From Halorubrum sp. DM2 (GTDB lineage: Archaea > Halobacteriota > Halobacteria > Halobacteriales > Haloferacaceae), in contig NZ_LR594487.1 in assembly GCF_901686465.1 (NCBI RefSeq), positions 3,237,773-3,301,772 of the forward strand: 64,000 nt of DNA. The letters run 5' to 3'. The notes under the pieces were generated by a model. The model did no database searches. It was not told the origin of the DNA and was given only the letters and a program-made list of their open reading frames with translations. Shown here in pieces: positions 53,553 to 62,829 of the stretch. Position 1 is the first letter of the stretch. Each line of letters starts with the position of its first letter. A program made the position numbers and the translations under genes.

Positions 53553-54092
53553 CTACTCGCCGACCGTCTCCTTCCGCTTCTCGACGACCTCGACGCCCGC
53601 AATTCCGGTGTCGGGGTACCCGCCGTCCGCGTCCTTCTCGGCCGCCTTCACCATGTCCCAGACCGTGTTGAGTCCTGTCGTCACTCCCTCCAGCGCCTCC
53701 ATTTCACAGCCCGTCTTCCCGGTGGTCTCGACCGCGACCGTCAGCTCGATCCGGTCGTCGCCGACCGAGAAGTCGGTGTCGACGTTCGTGATCGGGATCT
53801 GGTGACACATCGGGATCGTCTCCCACGTGTGTTTCACGGCCTGAACCGCCCCGATCCGCGCGGTGGCGAGCACGTCGCCCTTCTCGACCGCGTCCGCCTC
53901 GACCGCGGCGATCGTCTCCGGCGTCAGTCGTATCTCGCCGCGCGCGACCGCGCGACGGCTGCTGTCGGGCTTGTCGCCGACGTCGACCATCTGGACGTCG
54001 CCGTCGGCGGTCGTGTGCGTCAGTTCGTCGCCGTCGGCGGTCGCACGGGCCGAGCCGTTCGGTTCGGCGTCGGTCTCGGGGTCCTCACTCAT
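53553..54092 (-). CDS. moaC: Cyclic pyranopterin monophosphate synthase MoaC
   Basis: A 179-residue MoaC acting in molybdenum cofactor synthesis with MoaA. The lead (residues 1-33) is an acidic haloarchaeal extension. Signatures: MVDVGDKPDSSRRAVARG, KHTWETIPMCHQIPIT and KTGCEMEALEGVTTGLN, which carry the active-site residues. It overlaps nnr by 8 bases (54085-54092). No moaA is adjacent. Confidence 0.96.
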   Translation of the reverse strand: MSEDPETDAEPNGSARATADGDELTHTTADGDVQMVDVGDKPDSSRRAVARGEIRLTPETIAAVEADAVEKGDVLATARIGAVQAVKHTWETIPMCHQIPITNVDTDFSVGDDRIELTVAVETTGKTGCEMEALEGVTTGLNTVWDMVKAAEKDADGGYPDTGIAGVEVVEKRKETVGE

Positions 54093-55539
54093 TACGCATC
54101 GCCTCCGGCAGCCGGTCGGGTAAGTCCGTCGCCACCAGTCCGGTCCCGTTCGCGTCCGCGGCCGCGTCGCCGGCGCGCCCGACGACGTACGCGCCCACCG
54201 CGGCCGCTCGGAACGGGTCGGTCACGGCCGCCAGCGCGCCGACCGTTCCCGCCAGCGCGTCGCCGGTCCCGCCGACCGTCATCCCCGGGTTCCCGGTGCG
54301 GTTCAGCCGGACGTCGTCCCCGTCGGAGATCACGTCGACCGCGCCCTTCACGAGCAGCGCGTGGCCGAGGTCGGCCGCGAACTCGCGGACCAGTTCGGCG
54401 CGCTCGTCGGGGTCCGTCGCCGTCTCGCCGCCCATGTCGACGAGTTCGCCTTGGTGCGGCGTACAGATCAGGTCGGCGTCGGTGTCGACCTCGGGGACGA
54501 CGCGGAGCGCGTCGGCGTCGACGACCGCGCGGCCCCCGTACCCCGTCAGGAACTCGCGGACGAACGCCTCGGTCCCGTCGTCGTCTCCGAGTCCCGGGCC
54601 GAGGACGACGACGTCGCTGCCGACCGCGAGCGACGCGATCCGCTCCGCGTGCGACGGACCGACGCGGTCGCCGGGGAGCGCGCGGACGATGAGGTCCGGC
54701 GAGAACCCCTGAACCTCGCTCGCGACCGACTCGGGACAGGCCACGCGGACGAGGTCCGCGCCCGCCCGGAGCGCCGCGAGCGCCGAGAGGGTGGGCGCGC
54801 CCGCGTACGGTCCGCCGCCGACCACGAGGACCTCGCCGTTCTCGCCCTTGTGCGAGTCCGGGTCGCGGCCGAGTCCGAGGAGGTCGCCCGGCCCGGTGTA
54901 CCGCTCCGCCGCGGCCGGGATCCCGATATCGGCGACGGTGACCGCGGCGTCGAGCGCGCCGAGGCCGGGCTTCTCGTCGTGGAACGTCACCACGCGGTCG
55001 GCGTTCACGGCGACCGAACCCGGGCCACCGGTCGGGTCGCCGGTGTCGGCGTCGATCCCGGAGGGAACGTCGACCGCGACCACCGTCGCGTCGCTCGCGT
55101 TGATCGCCTCGGCCGCCGTGCGTTCCGGCTCGCGGAGCGCGCCCGAGACGCCCGACCCGAGCATCGCGTCGACGATCACGTCGGCGTCGTCGCCTGCGCC
55201 ACCGAGGTCGAGCGCCATCGAGTCCGTCGCCGCCTCCGTCGGGACCTCCGCGTTTCGGAGCGCGTCCCAGTTCTCTCGCGCGATATCGGTCCGGATCGTC
55301 TCGGGGCGACCGAGCAGGTGGACCGTCACGTCGTACGCGTCGAGGAACCGCGCCGCGACGAGGGCGTCGCCGCCGTTGTTCCCGCGGCCGCAGACCAGCG
55401 CGACCGTCGCGCCCGGGTCCGCGACGGCCCGCACCTCGCGGGCGACCGCGTTGCCGGACGACTCCATCAGCTGTTTCCGCGGCACGCCGAGCGCGGCCGC
55501 GTTGGCGTCGACGGCCGCCATGCGGTCGGTCGTGATCAT
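54085..55539 (-). CDS. nnr: Bifunctional NAD(P)H-hydrate epimerase/dehydratase
   Basis: A 484-residue two-domain repair enzyme. The N-terminal YjeF_N domain (1-220) has ALVCGRGNNGGDALVAARFL and VDVPSGIDADTG. The C-terminal carbohydrate-kinase-like domain has GENGEVLVVGGG, LGPGLGDDDG and the NPGMTVGGTGDALAG motif. It corrects hydrated NAD(P)H. It is the first gene of a unit with moaC, whose start lies inside its 3' end. The start at 55539 is a Met closely followed by DRMAAVDA. Confidence 0.96.
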   Translation of the reverse strand: MITTDRMAAVDANAAALGVPRKQLMESSGNAVAREVRAVADPGATVALVCGRGNNGGDALVAARFLDAYDVTVHLLGRPETIRTDIARENWDALRNAEVPTEAATDSMALDLGGAGDDADVIVDAMLGSGVSGALREPERTAAEAINASDATVVAVDVPSGIDADTGDPTGGPGSVAVNADRVVTFHDEKPGLGALDAAVTVADIGIPAAAERYTGPGDLLGLGRDPDSHKGENGEVLVVGGGPYAGAPTLSALAALRAGADLVRVACPESVASEVQGFSPDLIVRALPGDRVGPSHAERIASLAVGSDVVVLGPGLGDDDGTEAFVREFLTGYGGRAVVDADALRVVPEVDTDADLICTPHQGELVDMGGETATDPDERAELVREFAADLGHALLVKGAVDVISDGDDVRLNRTGNPGMTVGGTGDALAGTVGALAAVTDPFRAAAVGAYVVGRAGDAAADANGTGLVATDLPDRLPEAMRNE

Positions 55540-55799
55540 GGTCGGCGGTTCGAGCGCCCGGGGATTAAGCGGGCGGGTTCGACGGACCCGGACCGCGACG
55601 CCGACGGTGAGATCGGAAATGAAAATGTTGAAGCGGTCAGGTGGTGAAGCCCGCAGATAACCGTGGTATCGGCACTACTCGTCGGCGCGGCCGCCTCGCG
55701 CACGTCCTCCGCGGCCGATACGCCCAGCGCCGTCCCTCCACTCCGGGTCCGCCGCGACTGCCGCGGCCGACCGCGACCGCTCGACCGCCAGACGCCACC

Positions 55800-56864
55800 A
55801 TGAACATCGGCTTCTTCACCGACAGCTACTTCCCCGGGATCGACGGCGTCACCTACACCATTCAGGCGTGGCGCGACCGTCTCGAAGCGCGGGGTCACGA
55901 CGTGTACGTCGTCTACCCCGCGAGCAGCCACGATCCGGACGACCACGAGATACCCGTCCGGTCGCTGCCGAACCCCTTCTACAGGCAGTACCGCTTCCCG
56001 CTGTACCGCCGCCTGTCGACGCTTCCCGACCTCGACGTCGTCCACTGTCACGGCCCCGCGTCGACCGGACTGATGGGGCTCCGCTACGCGAAGCGGTACG
56101 GCGCGACCTCGGTGTACACCCACCACACCCCCGTCGAAGACTACTTCGTTCAGGGGCTCAGATCCGAGCGGCTCGCCGCCCTCGCGGGGAAGGCGTACGT
56201 CGCCTACGAGAACCGCTTTTTGAACGCGTTCGACTGCGTCACGGCCTCGACCTCGCGGATCCGCCGCGACGTGGAGCCGTACAAGCTCCCGGTCGGTATC
56301 GAGATGGACCGCTTCCGCCCCAACGAGGACGGCCGAGTCGCGGCGCTCGCCACCGACGGCGGGCCGACCGCGGCCGACGCGCCGGTAGTCGGGTACAGCG
56401 GCCGGATGACCCACAAGAAGAACGTCGACGAGATCCTCCGGCTCGCGGAGCGACTGCCCGAGCTGCGGTTCGAGCTGGTCGGCGAGGGGCCGGTCCGCGC
56501 CGAACTGGAGGCGGACGCGCCCGCGAACGTCCGGTTCCACGACTTCCTGCCGCGCGAAGACCTCTCCGACTTCTACGGCGCGCTCGACGTGTTCGTCACC
56601 GCCTCGACCTGCGACACGCTGGGGCTTTCGACGCTGGAGGCGAACGCCTGCGGCACCCCCGTCGCCGCCGCGGACGTGGCCCCGTTCGACGAGACGATCG
56701 GTCCCGAGAACGGCGTGCGGTTCGCGCTGCGGGACCTCGATGACATGGAGCGGGCGGTCCGCGACTGCCTCGACGGCGACCGAGACACCCGGGCCGCGGT
56801 CGAGCGGTTCTCCATTTCCGAGACGATAGACGAACTCGAGTCCATCTACGGGGTGACCGCGTAG
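55800..56864 (+). CDS. Glycosyltransferase, GT4 family
   Basis: A 354-residue retaining glycosyltransferase with GT-B fold, cytoplasmic. The N-terminal MNIGFFTDSYFPGIDGV and the THHTPVEDYF segment, then VGYSGRMTHKKNVDEIL in the donor domain and CDTLGLSTLEANACGTPV (the E-x7-E-like motif) identify it. It is probably a sugar transferase for lipids or surface glycans (some relatives make glucosyl or mannosyl diacylglycerol-like lipids). The next gene starts immediately after its stop (TAG-ATG), so they are co-expressed. Confidence 0.9.
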   Translation: MNIGFFTDSYFPGIDGVTYTIQAWRDRLEARGHDVYVVYPASSHDPDDHEIPVRSLPNPFYRQYRFPLYRRLSTLPDLDVVHCHGPASTGLMGLRYAKRYGATSVYTHHTPVEDYFVQGLRSERLAALAGKAYVAYENRFLNAFDCVTASTSRIRRDVEPYKLPVGIEMDRFRPNEDGRVAALATDGGPTAADAPVVGYSGRMTHKKNVDEILRLAERLPELRFELVGEGPVRAELEADAPANVRFHDFLPREDLSDFYGALDVFVTASTCDTLGLSTLEANACGTPVAAADVAPFDETIGPENGVRFALRDLDDMERAVRDCLDGDRDTRAAVERFSISETIDELESIYGVTA

Positions 56865-58616
56865 ATGGGCGCGGACAACGTCGATGCCTTCCAGCGGCTC
56901 GTGTTCTCCGTGCCCCGGCTTCGGGTTCAGGCGGCGGCGCTCGTCGTCCTCAGCGGGGTATACAGCCTCGTCACGTTCGCGTCGGTCTGGCTCTTCACGC
57001 CGTTCGAGCCGGGCCCCTCTCAGATCGTTCCCGGGGCGGCGCTCATCTTCCTGCTCCCCTTCCTCGTCGCCGCCGAACTGTTCCCGCGCGTCCTCGACGG
57101 CTACCCGCGGTCGTGGAGCTACTTCCTCGCGCTCACCAACCAGTTCGTGCTGTTCGTGTACGCGCTGGTGCTCTCCGGCGCGAACGACGTCGGGAACGCG
57201 TGGAGCATCATCTGGCTGAGCTTCATCACGCTGTATCTGATCAACATCCTGGTGCTCGTCGTCTCTACGGGCATCGACCGCTCCGACCGGATCCTCCTCG
57301 TGTCGCTCGCACAGCCGGCCGCGCTCATCGCCGCCTTCTACGCGCTGGGCGGCAGCGAGTTCGGCTTCTCGACGTACCGACACGTGTTCGCGTTCGCCTC
57401 GCTGGGCATCGCGGCGGGCTTCCTCGTCTTGGTCCTCGTCGTCGTCGACTACCTCATCCGGAGCAACACGAACGTCTCCGCGTTCGCGCTCACCTCCGGG
57501 CTCCTTCGGAACGACCGGGAGTCGCTCGACCTGGGCGTCGAGGCCCGCCCGTTCGTGGAGACGCTCGCGGTCGACAACGGCGACCGCCTCACCCTCGCCG
57601 CGCCGTGGGTCCACCCCGGTCCACTCGGCGGGTTCGGCGGCGGCCAACTGAGCGGGAACCTGATCGACGCGCTCAACGGAAACCGTGACGGGCGAGGCGA
57701 CAGCGTGGACGCCGGCGAGCGTCCTCACGACGGAGACGCCGACCGAGTGGGTGCGGACCCGTCGGCGGAGTCGGCCGGCTTCTTCCTCCATGTCCCGTGT
57801 ACGCACAAAGAGGACCTCTCGGACCCGGCGGACGCGGAGCGGATCCTCGACGCGGTCGCGGAGCCGGAGCGGACCGACCGAGCGTCGCGGCTCGTGACCG
57901 AGTCGTACGGCGAGCGGGAGGGGTACGCGGACATCCGGTTTCACGGGCGTCGGATCGGCGACAAGGAGGTGATCGTCCTCCACGGGGAGGGGATCGACGA
58001 CTACGACACCGGGGTGTTCATGCGGGATGTCGACCACGGCGAGGTGCTGTTGATCGACCAGCACAGACACGACATCCAGAACGGCCCCGACGTGGAGATC
58101 CAGTACGGCTCGGACCGGGCGGACCGGCTGAAGCGCGGGTTCGACGACTTCCGCGACCGGCTCGCCGAGGCCCCCCTCGACGACTACGCCGCCGGCTTCG
58201 CGCTGGCGGACTCGGACCAGCACGCGCTGGCGTTCGTCGAGGAAGTGGACGGAGAGGAGACCCTGTGGATCGGCGTCGACACGAACGGGCTCACGCCGGA
58301 CGTGCGCGCGACCGCCGACGAGTACCGCGAGTCCTTCGACGCCGTGATCCCCTTCTCGACGGACACGCACGCCTCGATCCACGAGCTGGCGAACGCCCGC
58401 GAGTCCGACACGGAGGCCATCGAGCGCGCGGTCGACCGCGCCGCCGCCGACGTCGCGCCCGCGACCGTCGGGCTGGCGAGTCGTCGCACGGAGCCGGTGA
58501 AGCTCCTCAAAAACGACTACAACGGGCTCGTGTTCAGCGTCAACATCCTCATCCGGCTGACGATAATCGCGCTGGTGGCGCTGTACGCGCTGCTCGTGTT
58601 GTGGCTGTTCTTCTGA
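56865..58616 (+). CDS. DUF2070 family membrane protein
   Basis: A 583-residue protein with about seven N-terminal membrane helices (residues 20-205), a large soluble domain (about 215-555) and one C-terminal helix (about 560-583). The soluble domain has WVHPGPLGGFGGGQLSGNL and FLHVPCTHKEDLSDP, which are conserved in DUF2070, a family found in many archaea. Its His/Asp motifs suggest metal binding, but the activity is unknown. It follows the GT4 gene directly, consistent with work on the same lipid or glycan. Confidence 0.85.
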   Translation: MGADNVDAFQRLVFSVPRLRVQAAALVVLSGVYSLVTFASVWLFTPFEPGPSQIVPGAALIFLLPFLVAAELFPRVLDGYPRSWSYFLALTNQFVLFVYALVLSGANDVGNAWSIIWLSFITLYLINILVLVVSTGIDRSDRILLVSLAQPAALIAAFYALGGSEFGFSTYRHVFAFASLGIAAGFLVLVLVVVDYLIRSNTNVSAFALTSGLLRNDRESLDLGVEARPFVETLAVDNGDRLTLAAPWVHPGPLGGFGGGQLSGNLIDALNGNRDGRGDSVDAGERPHDGDADRVGADPSAESAGFFLHVPCTHKEDLSDPADAERILDAVAEPERTDRASRLVTESYGEREGYADIRFHGRRIGDKEVIVLHGEGIDDYDTGVFMRDVDHGEVLLIDQHRHDIQNGPDVEIQYGSDRADRLKRGFDDFRDRLAEAPLDDYAAGFALADSDQHALAFVEEVDGEETLWIGVDTNGLTPDVRATADEYRESFDAVIPFSTDTHASIHELANARESDTEAIERAVDRAAADVAPATVGLASRRTEPVKLLKNDYNGLVFSVNILIRLTIIALVALYALLVLWLFF

Positions 58617-58680
58617 GCGGTCAAGAGTCAGTTCGTCGCACGGCGACCGTCCCGAGGCTTTTGTCCGTCCGCCGTGACGC

Positions 58681-59163
58681 GTGAACGTGTCTACGAGAGC
58701 CCTCCTCCTCGGAACGGGCCGACCCGGTCGCCGCACGCTCGGGGCGGTCGCGGTCGCCGTCGCGGTCGCGTCCCTCCTCGTCGCCCTCCCGTGGGAACCG
58801 ATTCGGACGGTCGGTAGGTACCCGATCTGGCTCGCGCTCGTCGCGGTCGGACTCGCCCTCGCGGCCCGCGCCGGCCGGCACCGCAGTGGCCTCCTCACCG
58901 GCTGGGCCGCCACTTTCTCCGCGACCTGCTGGATCTTCGTGGTCCCGCCGCTTGCGGCGCTCGTCCGCGGCGACGTGTTCGGCGACGGCGGCTACGCGGT
59001 CCCGCGGCCGTCCGCGGTCGGGCTGTCGCCGCGCGCCGAACTGCTCACCGGGCTCCGGATCGGGCCGGTCGTCGCGCTGGCCGTCGCGCTCACGCTCGGG
59101 AGCGCGGCGTACGCGCTCGGCGCTGGGCTACGGCAGCGCTCGGAGCGATCACGCGACGCGTAA
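58681..59163 (+). CDS. Small membrane protein, function unknown
   Basis: A 160-residue protein starting at GTG 58681, with four predicted hydrophobic helices (about residues 18-38, 48-63, 70-95, 125-150). It contains SLLVALPWEPIRTVGRYP and TCWIFVVPPLAAL. No family is recognised. It lies 64 bp behind the DUF2070 gene on the same strand and may belong to the same transcript. Confidence 0.55.
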   Translation: MNVSTRALLLGTGRPGRRTLGAVAVAVAVASLLVALPWEPIRTVGRYPIWLALVAVGLALAARAGRHRSGLLTGWAATFSATCWIFVVPPLAALVRGDVFGDGGYAVPRPSAVGLSPRAELLTGLRIGPVVALAVALTLGSAAYALGAGLRQRSERSRDA

Positions 59164-59277
59164 CACCTCGCCACGCTCGAACTCTCCCGCTTTATTGAAC
59201 TTCTCAGCAGTTGGTGGTTTTACCGCTTGAATCGCTCGATACTGGTACCGAGATATCGACCAGTACGATCCCCGACC

Positions 59278-59442
59278 TTAGACCTCTATGATACTCGATC
59301 TGATATTTTCGACGGTTTCGTCGTCCAGTTCGAGTTCGGGGTGTGAATCGTTTGCGTGTTCTTCGGCTTGGGCCATAACCTCCTGTTCAGTCTCGGACTC
59401 AATCGTCGCGCTACACCCGTCCACGGGGCATTCAAGTCTCAT
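59278..59442 (-). CDS. Small DUF1059-like protein (too short for routine gene calls)
   Basis: A 54-residue gene on the minus strand, with an alternative ATG at 59445. It begins MRLECPVDGCSATIESETEQ, with a CPVDGC metal-like pair, then EVMAQAEEHANDSHPELEL. This C-x3-GC plus helical H-x4-H pattern matches the DUF1059 family of small cysteine-containing proteins. It uses AGA, ATA, AAT and TTT/CTT-type codons that its neighbours rarely use, and sits in an AT-richer patch (about 59170-59630), suggesting recent acquisition. No promoter is certain. Function is unknown. Confidence 0.6.
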   Translation of the reverse strand: MRLECPVDGCSATIESETEQEVMAQAEEHANDSHPELELDDETVENIRSSIIEV

Positions 59443-59445
59443 CAT

Positions 59446-59635
59446 AGTCCAATCATAGGTCAGAAGTTACCGCATAATTGCTATTCGGTCCCTAATGGAA
59501 TATACGCACACCCTACCGGGCCAACTCCCAAATCTCAACGATGCTTGGCAGGGTTACTGGCGAGAGGTTCACAGGTCTCATCGACTAGCTGTTTCAGACG
59601 AGGAGGTGGCTAAAGAAAGGCCGAACAGAGCCGCC
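59446..59635. other. AT-richer non-coding patch, possible gene remnant
   Basis: This 190-bp gap is noticeably less GC-rich than the window average. The plus strand frame beginning at 59495 (MEYTHTLPGQ) remains open into the next gene's antisense sequence and cannot be shown to be real. It may be the fragment of a lost gene. The remaining sequence of 59164-59277 shows only a T-rich run near 59195. Confidence 0.35.
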
Positions 59636-60649
59636 CTACTCGAACGCTTTGACGCCCAGTGCCGACGCCGACGCGCCGCCGATGACCATCGGCAGCCAGT
59701 AGACCGCGCCGCGGAAGACCAAGACCGCGGCGGTGATCGCCGAGGCGGCCACGCCGGTCGTGGGGACGAGCAGGCCGACGAGCGCGGCCTCGATGCCGCC
59801 GAGGCCGCCGGGGAGCGGCGTCGCGCCCGCCACGTACGACAGCGGGACGACGAAGACGGGGATCAGCGGCGAGATCGGGTGGCCGACCGCGGCGAACGCG
59901 ACCGTGAGCGCGGCCGCCTGAAACAGCCAGCCGACGAGCGAGAGCGCGACGATCCCGACGAGTCGCCGGCGGTCGGTGGCGACGCGCTCGATGTCGGCGA
60001 AGAAGTTCCCCAGTCGGTCGGCGAGTCCGGCCTCGATCGTCTCGGCGTCGAACCGGTCGAAGCGGCCGAGGAGCGGCCCGATCGCGCCGGGGACGCGGTC
60101 GACGACCGCGACGCGGTAGCGCCAGACGACGGCGATCGCCGTGACGATCGCGGTGACCAGCGCGACGGCGCTCGCGACGGCGACGACGACCCGGTCGCCG
60201 ACCGCCGTGGTGGCCGCGTACGACCCCACGCCAAGGAAGACGAGCGACACCGAGGGGACGACGTTGAGCACGTCGACGCTCGCGATCCCGACGAGTCCGG
60301 TCTCGTAGCGCGCCTCCCCGACCTTCGAGATGAGCGCGGCCGCGACCGGCTCCCCGCCCGCCTGCCCGAACGGCGTGACGTTGTTCGCGAAGGCGGCACC
60401 GCTGTACACGAGGAACGCGGTCCCGACCGACATTCCGACGTCGAGCGCGCCCAGCACGGCGCGCAGCATGAGGCTCCACGCGGCGAGCCAACAGAGACCG
60501 AGCGCGGCGGTCGCGGCGACGAGGACGGGGTCCGCCGCCGCGAGCGCGTCGACGACGCGGTCGACCCCGACGACGACGAAGAGCAGCGCGAGGAGGACGA
60601 CCGCGCCGGCCGTCCCGAGGATCAGCGCGCGCCGTTGTGGGCCTTCCAT
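59636..60649 (-). CDS. Flippase-like / LPG-synthase transmembrane-domain protein
   Basis: A 337-residue membrane protein with about eight helices and no extra domain. Its conserved blocks are NNVTPFGQAGGEPVAAA and PLPGGLGGIEAALVG, which mark the flippase-like membrane domain (UPF0104/AglD-type C-terminal domain, related to LPG synthetase). Such proteins probably move lipid-linked material. The start at 60649 (MEGPQRRALIL) is chosen as the frame's upstream extension overlaps the divergent sulfatase-like gene. It is divergent from the latter. Confidence 0.87.
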   Translation of the reverse strand: MEGPQRRALILGTAGAVVLLALLFVVVGVDRVVDALAAADPVLVAATAALGLCWLAAWSLMLRAVLGALDVGMSVGTAFLVYSGAAFANNVTPFGQAGGEPVAAALISKVGEARYETGLVGIASVDVLNVVPSVSLVFLGVGSYAATTAVGDRVVVAVASAVALVTAIVTAIAVVWRYRVAVVDRVPGAIGPLLGRFDRFDAETIEAGLADRLGNFFADIERVATDRRRLVGIVALSLVGWLFQAAALTVAFAAVGHPISPLIPVFVVPLSYVAGATPLPGGLGGIEAALVGLLVPTTGVAASAITAAVLVFRGAVYWLPMVIGGASASALGVKAFE

Positions 60650-60787
60650 AGACGACGTGACGCGGTAGCGAACTTGAAACGTCTGCTTCGCGTCGGCTCC
60701 CGCGAGCGGTCGGTTCGGTCCGTACAGCGATCGCGAACGGAGACCGAAAGGGAATACATACGTACCGGCGGGCCGACGGACCACCCA

Positions 60788-61651
60788 ATGGACGATCAGC
60801 GGTTCCTCGAGTCGGAGTGGGACTACTGTCTGGTACTCGACGCGTGCCGGTACGACGTGTTCGCGGACGTGTACGACGAGTACCTCGACGGAACGCTCGA
60901 AAAGCGGCGGAGCATCGGCTCGTCGACGCCGGAGTGGGCGTACCGGAACTTCACCGGCGAGCACGACATCGCGTACTTCTCCGGGAACCCCTTCATCAAC
61001 GACCTGGGGATCCCGCTGAACGAGCTCAAATGGGGCGCGAGCTGCGACTACGAGTGGACCGCCTCCGACCACATCAGCGACATCCACGACGTCTGGAAGA
61101 CCGACTGGGACGACGACCTCGGGACGGTCCCGCCGGAGGGGCTCGCCGACGCGTTCCACCGCAATCAGGACGCCGTCGAGCGCGCCGAGCGCACCGTCCT
61201 CCACTACATGCAGCCGCACGCCCCCTACCTCTCGCGGGGGAAGGGCCAGAAGCTCAAACAGATCCAGAAGGGGATCAAACGACAGGAAGAGGAGGAGGCG
61301 AACGGCGGCGGCGACGACGGCGGCCTGCTCTCCTCGCTCAGCGACTCGGTCCGGCCGAAGATCGAGAGCCGACTGGACGACAGCGAGTTCGCCCAGAAGG
61401 CCGGGCTATGGCTCGAACTCGACCCGAAGGACCTCGTGAAGGACGGCACCCGCGTGACCGCCTTGAGCATGTACGAGGAGAACCTCCGGATCGCCTTAGA
61501 GAGCGTCGCCGAGCTCGTCGACGAGCTCGACGGCGACGTGGTCGTCACCGCCGACCACGGCGAGGCGTTCGGCGAGGAGGGCGTCTGGGAACACCACATC
61601 GAGACGTACATCCCCGCGCTGATGGAGGTCCCGTGGCTCGAAGTCGAGTGA
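60788..61651 (+). CDS. Sulfatase/alkaline-phosphatase-fold protein
   Basis: A 287-residue protein of the alkaline phosphatase superfamily, shorter than normal sulfatases (450-550). The N-terminal metal motif is YCLVLDACRYDVFADVY (D-A-x-R-x-D type) and the C-terminal one VVTADHGEAFGEEGVWEHH. Between them the acidic-basic segment KLKQIQKGIKRQEEEEANGG is variable. No signal peptide is seen, so it is cytoplasmic. Because it is placed between the flippase and a GT4 gene, it may process a polar group of a surface glycan. The reaction is not known. Confidence 0.78.
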   Translation: MDDQRFLESEWDYCLVLDACRYDVFADVYDEYLDGTLEKRRSIGSSTPEWAYRNFTGEHDIAYFSGNPFINDLGIPLNELKWGASCDYEWTASDHISDIHDVWKTDWDDDLGTVPPEGLADAFHRNQDAVERAERTVLHYMQPHAPYLSRGKGQKLKQIQKGIKRQEEEEANGGGDDGGLLSSLSDSVRPKIESRLDDSEFAQKAGLWLELDPKDLVKDGTRVTALSMYEENLRIALESVAELVDELDGDVVVTADHGEAFGEEGVWEHHIETYIPALMEVPWLEVE

Positions 61652-61688
61652 GCGCGGTCGGTTCGCGCGCTCGCACCCGCCCCCACCG

Positions 61689-62741
61689 ATGAAGGTCAGC
61701 CACTACTTCGAGTTCGAAGAACACGTCACCGGCGGCATCGCCGCCTCCGTCGACCACCAGCGGAAGATGCTCGACCGGGTGGGGATCGAGTACACCACGG
61801 AGCCGACGCTCGACGCCGACGTCCTCCACTGTAACGTGATGGGGCCGCGCTCGGTCTGGCACGCGCGCCGCGCCCGGAAGGCGGGCGTCCCGGTCGTCGC
61901 CCACACCCACGTCACCGCCGAGGACTTCGGGGACAGCTTCCGGTTCACCAACGCGCTCGCGCGGCCGCTCAAGCCGTACCTCCGGCGCGCGTACGGGCTC
62001 GCCGACCTGCTCGTCTGCCCCTCCGAGTACAACCGCGACCTAATCCGCGAGTACGCGGACGTGCCGACGACGGTGATATCGAACGGCGTCGACACCGAGA
62101 AGCTGGCGGGATTCGAGTCGCTCGAAGCCGAGTACCGCGAGCGCTACGACCTGTCCCCGCCGACGGTGTTCCTCGTCGGCCACGTGATCAAACGGAAGGG
62201 GTTGGAGACATTCGTCGAGACCGCCCACCGGATGCCCGACATCGACTTCGTCTGGTTCGGCCCGATAGACCGGTCGCTGAAGGGCAGAGACACCACGCGG
62301 CTCATCGACGAGGCCCCGTCGAACTGTACGTTCACCGGCTTCGTCGACGACATCCGTGGCGCGTACGCCGCGGGCGACGTGTTCTGTTTCCCCACCCACG
62401 AGGAGAACGAGGGCATCGCGCTGCTGGAGGCGATGGCGGCCGGAAAGCCGGTCGTCGTCCGCGACATCGAGACGTTCTCGTGGCTGGAAGACGGCAAAGA
62501 GTGCCTGAAGGTGGGCGGGAGCGCGAGCGACGACGGTAGCGGGCGCGACGGCGCTGCGACGGGAGCCCGGGACGACCGCGCTCGCGGGGACGACGTGGAG
62601 GGCTTCGTCGAGGCCATCGACGAGCTCCGCGACGCAGACCGACGGGCCGAACTCGGCGCGAACGCCGCCGAACGCAGCGAGTCGTTCTCGCTTTCGGCGA
62701 TCGCCGAGCGGTATCAGTCGCTGTACGCGGATCTGGCGTAG
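61689..62741 (+). CDS. Glycosyltransferase, GT4 family
   Basis: A 350-residue GT-B glycosyltransferase. The N-terminus MKVSHYFEFEEHVTGGIA contains the acceptor-side glycine loop. The donor domain has LVGHVIKRKGLETFVE and the E-x7-E motif in EENEGIALLEAMAAGKP. A variable Asp/Gly-rich loop of about 25 residues sits at 275-300. It lies 37 bp behind the sulfatase-like gene on the same strand and probably forms an operon with it. Confidence 0.9.
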   Translation: MKVSHYFEFEEHVTGGIAASVDHQRKMLDRVGIEYTTEPTLDADVLHCNVMGPRSVWHARRARKAGVPVVAHTHVTAEDFGDSFRFTNALARPLKPYLRRAYGLADLLVCPSEYNRDLIREYADVPTTVISNGVDTEKLAGFESLEAEYRERYDLSPPTVFLVGHVIKRKGLETFVETAHRMPDIDFVWFGPIDRSLKGRDTTRLIDEAPSNCTFTGFVDDIRGAYAAGDVFCFPTHEENEGIALLEAMAAGKPVVVRDIETFSWLEDGKECLKVGGSASDDGSGRDGAATGARDDRARGDDVEGFVEAIDELRDADRRAELGANAAERSESFSLSAIAERYQSLYADLA

Positions 62742-62829
62742 CACGCGTCGAGACGGGCCGAAACGTCGGAACCCGGAAACTTGCGAAAACCGCAGTTGGT
62801 ATGTCCGCCGACCGACTCCGTAGAGGCAA

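Noticed and set aside
55536-58913. Open frame of 1125 codons on the minus strand
   Set aside because: It covers the GT4 and DUF2070 genes in antisense. Its translation lacks domains and has extreme Arg/Val/Asp bias typical of GC-rich shadow frames.
59495-61651. Plus-strand open frame of 718 codons starting in the AT-rich patch
   Set aside because: Its first 140 bases could be a gene remnant, but the rest runs antisense to the flippase-like gene. The true gene in its 3' part is the sulfatase-fold protein starting at 60788.
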